DNA of 25,886 nt, taken from a virus. The translations under genes and the position numbers were made by a program. The stretch covers positions 1 to 25,886 of the IMG/VR virus record IMGVR_UViG_3300030012_000972; one strand, given 5' to 3'. Positions within the stretch are counted from its first letter, which is position 1. Each line of letters starts with the position of its first letter. Of this stretch, positions 24,036 through 25,886 are shown one piece after another. Below the pieces are notes generated by a model that worked only from the letters and a program-made list of their open reading frames with translations, did no database searches and was not told the DNA's origin.

Positions 24036-24477
24036 TTTCTTCTCCTTGTACTTCATTAGTATAACTGTTAACCGTTTGTTTGTCAAGGGTTTTTTCTGGG
24101 TTCCAAGGCAATGGTTGAAGATCTTGTGCTGTGGTTTCCGTCATACCCAATATGGCTTTGGCTAGAAATATCTGCACACTTGCATTCATATGTTCACAGG
24201 CATTTTTCATCATTGCACGTCTCAGTTTGATTTTTGTCATTTCCCTGCCTTTTTGCAGTTCTGCGGCAAAGTTTCTGGCTATGGTAGCATCACTGACTCC
24301 ATAGAAACGACCTATCTCTTTGTTGTTCAATCCCAGCACTGCGAGATCATACACTTGGTCTGGTGGTACAATGGTCTTGTCCCATCCACACTGAATACCC
24401 GCAATCTCGCCTGTTGTTATTTCTTTTGGAGCTGGGCCTCTGGTGCCCCAACCCTTGGGTCTCATTGTATCGTTCAT
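24022..24477 (-). CDS. terS: Terminase small subunit
   Basis: The 151-residue protein has a helix-turn-helix at about residues 42-70 (LAVLGLNNKEIGRFYGVSDATIARNF) followed by ELQKGREMTKIKLRRAMM and QIFLAKAILGM, the usual layout of phage small terminase subunits that bind the packaging site and feed TerL. The start at 24477 is chosen because a late box lies directly before it. A longer frame from 24534 would run into repeat A and has no ribosome site. It is the first gene of the leftward block. Confidence 0.8.
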   Translation of the reverse strand: MNDTMRPKGWGTRGPAPKEITTGEIAGIQCGWDKTIVPPDQVYDLAVLGLNNKEIGRFYGVSDATIARNFAAELQKGREMTKIKLRRAMMKNACEHMNASVQIFLAKAILGMTETTAQDLQPLPWNPEKTLDKQTVNSYTNEVQGEENGDT

Positions 24478-24489
24478 ATTGTATTTATA
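24478..24489 (-). promoter_or_regulatory. Late-promoter-like box directly abutting the TerS start
   Basis: The minus strand reads TATAAATACAAT and then ATG, the same spacing as at 23162-23173. It faces away from repeat A copy 2, so this gap holds divergent promoters: sigma70-type rightward and late-type leftward. Confidence 0.75.
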
Positions 24490-24504
24490 CGAATCATAAA
24501 AAAA

Positions 24505-24570
24505 CTGTGTAAAATAGGGGTTGACACAAGTCATTGTTTTTGTTACACTATTTGTATACGTTGATAAATA
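24505..24570 (+). repeat. Repeat A copy 2
   Basis: All 66 bases match 1-66. The bases before it (AAAA) belong to the gap upstream of TerS, and after it (CTATT) the sequence diverges from copy 1 at once. Here GATAAATA continues as CTATT, so GATAAATACTATT is one mismatch from the T4 late consensus. Confidence 0.95.
24521..24549 (+). promoter_or_regulatory. sigma70-type promoter of module 2
   Basis: TTGACA (24521-24526), 17 bases, TACACT (24544-24549), identical to the promoter at 17-45. It drives the gene at 24670 through a pseudoknot leader. Confidence 0.8.
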
Positions 24571-24574
24571 CTAT

Positions 24575-24654
24575 TGAAGGGTTAAAATAGCTTTGGTTGC
24601 TCTTAGTTAGGTTAATCAGTTCCTGGACCACCCTTCAGATATCACAAGGAACTG
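24575..24654 (+). promoter_or_regulatory. Structured 5' leader, predicted H-type pseudoknot (module 2)
   Basis: Stem 1 pairs TGAAGGGT (24575-24582) with ACCCTTCA (24630-24637). Stem 2 pairs CAGTTCCT (24617-24624) with AGGAACTG (24647-24654). The order of arms is the same as in module 1, crossing as a pseudoknot. Stem 2 arms begin 112 and 142 bases after the start of repeat A in both modules, and the gene starts 165 bases after it in both. The sequences of the arms share nothing. The 3' arm again contains a Shine-Dalgarno-like AAGGA. A second ribosome site, AGGA at 24660, stays free. Confidence 0.7.
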
Positions 24655-24669
24655 TACACAGGAATTGAA

Positions 24670-25029
24670 ATGAAAAAATTAATACATAAACAAATCATAG
24701 AAAATCAAAGAATTGAACGCCAGAACCTTGAGCAAGAACAACTTGTTGGTTACTGGGCAAAAAAGTTTTCTCGTATCAGCAGAAAAGATCTTACAGAACA
24801 TCCTCAAATAGATGATGTAATTTTTCTGTTGAAAATTAGAGATCAATTAGGCAAATATTTCAACAATATAGAAACAGGTATGTGGGGTTTCTGTTGGAGT
24901 TACACATATCACAAAAAATGCAGGCTCAAAAAGAAACATATACGCAAATTAGAACGACTAACTACAGGCATACTTAACAGATTACAAAAACAGGCAACTC
25001 AAAGACAACGCATACAGGCACATAGATAG
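24670..25029 (+). CDS. Small basic protein, module 2 first gene, function unknown
   Basis: The 119-residue protein is helical and basic, with an N-terminal amphipathic helix (IIENQRIERQNLEQEQLVGYW), a middle VIFLLKIRDQLGKYF and a strongly basic C-terminus. It is unrelated in sequence to the 78-residue protein in the same slot of module 1, though both are basic and small. CAGGA six bases before the ATG supports the start. Nucleic-acid binding is plausible; no domain is recognised. Confidence 0.7.
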   Translation: MKKLIHKQIIENQRIERQNLEQEQLVGYWAKKFSRISRKDLTEHPQIDDVIFLLKIRDQLGKYFNNIETGMWGFCWSYTYHKKCRLKKKHIRKLERLTTGILNRLQKQATQRQRIQAHR

Positions 25030-25348
25030 AATCCTTGAAAAACCTTTCCAATTATTGGGGTAATAAAGGAAAGGACCCTAAAATAGCAGATGTAAGTATT
25101 CTTAGATAAACTGCTTAGGGTGTGCCCGCAGATTCCACAGTGTGGTTGAGAGTTACACATAGTCAAACTTCTCTCGTAATTTTTGTTTAAGGAACCGTTC
25201 CCGTAAGGGGCTATTACATTTAGAGATGTGTGTAGTTACGGTGGTGGTCAAATGTCTAAGGTAATTTTTTTTAGATTATCTTAGCATTTGCCCCCGCGTG
25301 GCTACAACATATCTCATCTCTAAATGTAATAGTCACTTGTGTCTTTCT
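25030..25348 (+). other. Non-coding structured region of module 2
   Basis: No convincing gene is present. Just after the stop of the small gene, CCTTTCC and GGAAAGG form a hairpin near 25044-25074 with a TTATT/AATAA helix inside. ACCCTA and TAGGGT, with AGCAG/CTGCT inside, follow to about 25122. GAGAG and CTCTC pair near 25150-25175. Then comes the 122-base nested hairpin at 25211-25332. The region occupies the same slot as 403-739, of similar length, but has no sequence similarity to it. Confidence 0.45.
25211..25332 (+). ncRNA. 122-nt nested inverted repeat, candidate structured RNA
   Basis: The outer arms CTATTACATTTAGAGATG (25211-25228) and CATCTCTAAATGTAATAG (25315-25332) are perfect over 18 bp. 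Inside, TGTAG (25231-25235) pairs with CTACA (25302-25306), CAAATG (25249-25254) with CATTTG (25285-25290), and CTAAGGTAAT (25256-25265) with ATTATCTTAG (25275-25284, one wobble) around a T-rich loop. The whole would be a long rod ending 16 bases before repeat B. It is not a normal terminator. I do not recognise a known RNA family. Confidence 0.55.
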
Positions 25349-25465
25349 AAAACGAAGTGGAAACAACACCATCTTGTGCTTGAGCGAGTGCAACGAGTGA
25401 TAAGACAAGTGGGTTGTATGCTGGTGGCGTAGCAACTGGCATTTAACATTGACACACACGACCAC
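25349..25465 (+). repeat. Repeat B copy 2
   Basis: It matches 740-856 with three substitutions seen over about 117 bases. Just upstream, copy 1 has one extra T and similarity fades. The repeat ends in the spacer of the promoter for the gene at 25507. The leader and ribosome site after it (TAGGAGAAATAAAA) are also nearly the same as in copy 1. Confidence 0.93.
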
Positions 25466-25477
25466 TTGCTGTATACT
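25449..25477 (+). promoter_or_regulatory. sigma70 promoter for the gene at 25507
   Basis: TTGACA (25449-25454), 17 bases, TATACT (25472-25477), followed by AGGAGA and the ATG at 25507. One base off the perfect -10 seen in copy 1. Confidence 0.85.
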
Positions 25478-25506
25478 GTATAAGTCATAACATAGGAGAA
25501 ATAAAA

Positions 25507-25728
25507 ATGGGTAAACCAACACACGACTATAATAATCCCTTAGATCAAATAAAGGCAATATCTTATAATCTAAAAAGAGTTGCTGATGCTCTTGAAGAGA
25601 TTGCAGGCACAATCACAGAGCAAGATGAATCAACATCTATGAGTGATACATTCCAAGTGAAACCAAAAACTCAAAGCAAAAATCAAAGTATGCGGCAGTT
25701 TTTAGAATCACTAGGCCAGACTACTTGA
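25507..25728 (+). CDS. Small protein with N-terminal helix, module 2 second gene
   Basis: The 73-residue protein has an amphipathic helix at about residues 10-34 (NPLDQIKAISYNLKRVADAL), then a polar linker and a basic, Gln/Ser-rich C-terminus (MRQFLESLGQ). AGGAGA upstream fixes the start. The gene in this slot of module 1 encodes a different protein, the HNH-like protein. No family recognised. The helix might support dimerisation, as in small regulatory proteins. Confidence 0.7.
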   Translation: MGKPTHDYNNPLDQIKAISYNLKRVADALEEIAGTITEQDESTSMSDTFQVKPKTQSKNQSMRQFLESLGQTT

Positions 25729-25761
25729 CCTCATATAGACAGCAATTTTAAGCTAACCGCG

Positions 25762-25790
25762 TCGTTTGATATCAAACGAAGCTTCGTTTG
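25762..25790. other. Two overlapping perfect 18-bp palindromes
   Basis: TCGTTTGATATCAAACGA (25762-25779) and CAAACGAAGCTTCGTTTG (25773-25790) are each perfect palindromes and share seven bases. The result is three alternating six-base half sites CGTTTG, CAAACG, CGTTTG. Only one of the two arrangements can form at a time. A binding site for a dimeric protein or a switchable hairpin would explain it. Confidence 0.75.
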
Positions 25791-25812
25791 GCACTGTATG
25801 ACCAGGTTGCGG

Positions 25813-25886
25813 ATTTAACGTCATTTAAATGTAAAAAGGATCCACTGTTTTGCAAAATGGCTTAAGCAACACAGTGAATCCACCCA
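25813..25886. repeat. Repeat C copy 2, at the end of the window
   Basis: All 74 bases equal 1495-1568, and the window stops exactly where the identity stops in copy 1. The terminator hairpin (arms 25838-25853 and 25866-25881) points leftward and is followed on the minus strand by TTTTTAC. It would serve a leftward transcript arriving from outside the window. Confidence 0.93.
25833..25881 (-). terminator. Leftward terminator in repeat C copy 2
   Basis: It is identical to the terminator at 1515-1563: a 14-of-16 paired stem and a minus-strand U-run. No leftward gene feeding it is within the window, which implies one to the right. Confidence 0.65.

Noticed and set aside
25211-25332. Retron-type msr-msd RNA suggested by long inverted arms
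   Set aside because: No reverse transcriptase gene lies anywhere in the window, and the order of helices does not resemble a known retron RNA.
25271-25612. 113-codon minus-strand frame across repeat B copy 2
   Set aside because: It crosses a repeat, a promoter and the start of a better plus-strand gene; it has no ribosome site and the corresponding frame is not kept in repeat B copy 1.

Overview
The window looks like a large part of the genome of an uncultured, AT-rich, probably marine tailed phage (Caudoviricetes). It has siphovirus-type morphology: there is a tape-measure protein, a tail-tube protein and a lambda-type G/GT tail chaperone pair with a -1 slippery site, but no sheath gene. 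The marine assignment is an inference from the style of the fibre and LamG structural proteins.

Layout. Nearly everything from 24477 down to 1647 is one leftward (minus-strand) morphogenesis block in classical order. Packaging and head: TerS, four or five small genes, TerL, portal, Mu-F-like minor head protein, scaffold, major capsid protein. Connector and tail: head-tail connector, tail terminator-like protein, tail tube, G/GT chaperone, HK97-gp10-like protein, tape measure, distal tail proteins, tail-tip J protein (split in two around a leucine-rich-repeat gene). Then come LamG and fibre genes, a fibre-tail adaptor, a holin-like protein and a Cys-rich protein. Several genes too small for a 60-residue cut-off are added: 48 aa at 4754-4900, 53 aa at 7020-7181, 39 aa at 23255-23374 and 59 aa at 23362-23541.

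Both ends of the window (1-1568 and 24505-25886) are rightward and share an unusual module. It consists of repeat A (a 66-bp exact repeat with a sigma70-type promoter), a 99-nt leader that can form an H-type pseudoknot, a small basic gene, about 300 nt of non-coding structured sequence, repeat B (about 117 bp, ending in a near-consensus promoter), a second small gene, and repeat C (74 bp exact, a hairpin that reads as a leftward terminator). Only the flanks are conserved. The four cargo genes and the leader sequences are unrelated, but the pseudoknot arms sit at the same offsets in both copies.

Regulation. The rightward modules carry sigma70-like promoters (likely early, read by host polymerase). 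The leftward structural genes are preceded by TATAAATA-type boxes resembling T4 late promoters at 24481, 23165, 21404, 18597 and 6973, with a weaker one at 15557. Two of these boxes lie exactly three bases from the start codon with no Shine-Dalgarno sequence, which suggests leaderless late mRNAs.

No replication, recombination, integrase or endolysin gene is visible. The first base of the window is the first base of repeat A and the last base is the last base of repeat C. The missing functions therefore probably lie in a second block, or on a second molecule, bounded by the same repeats.
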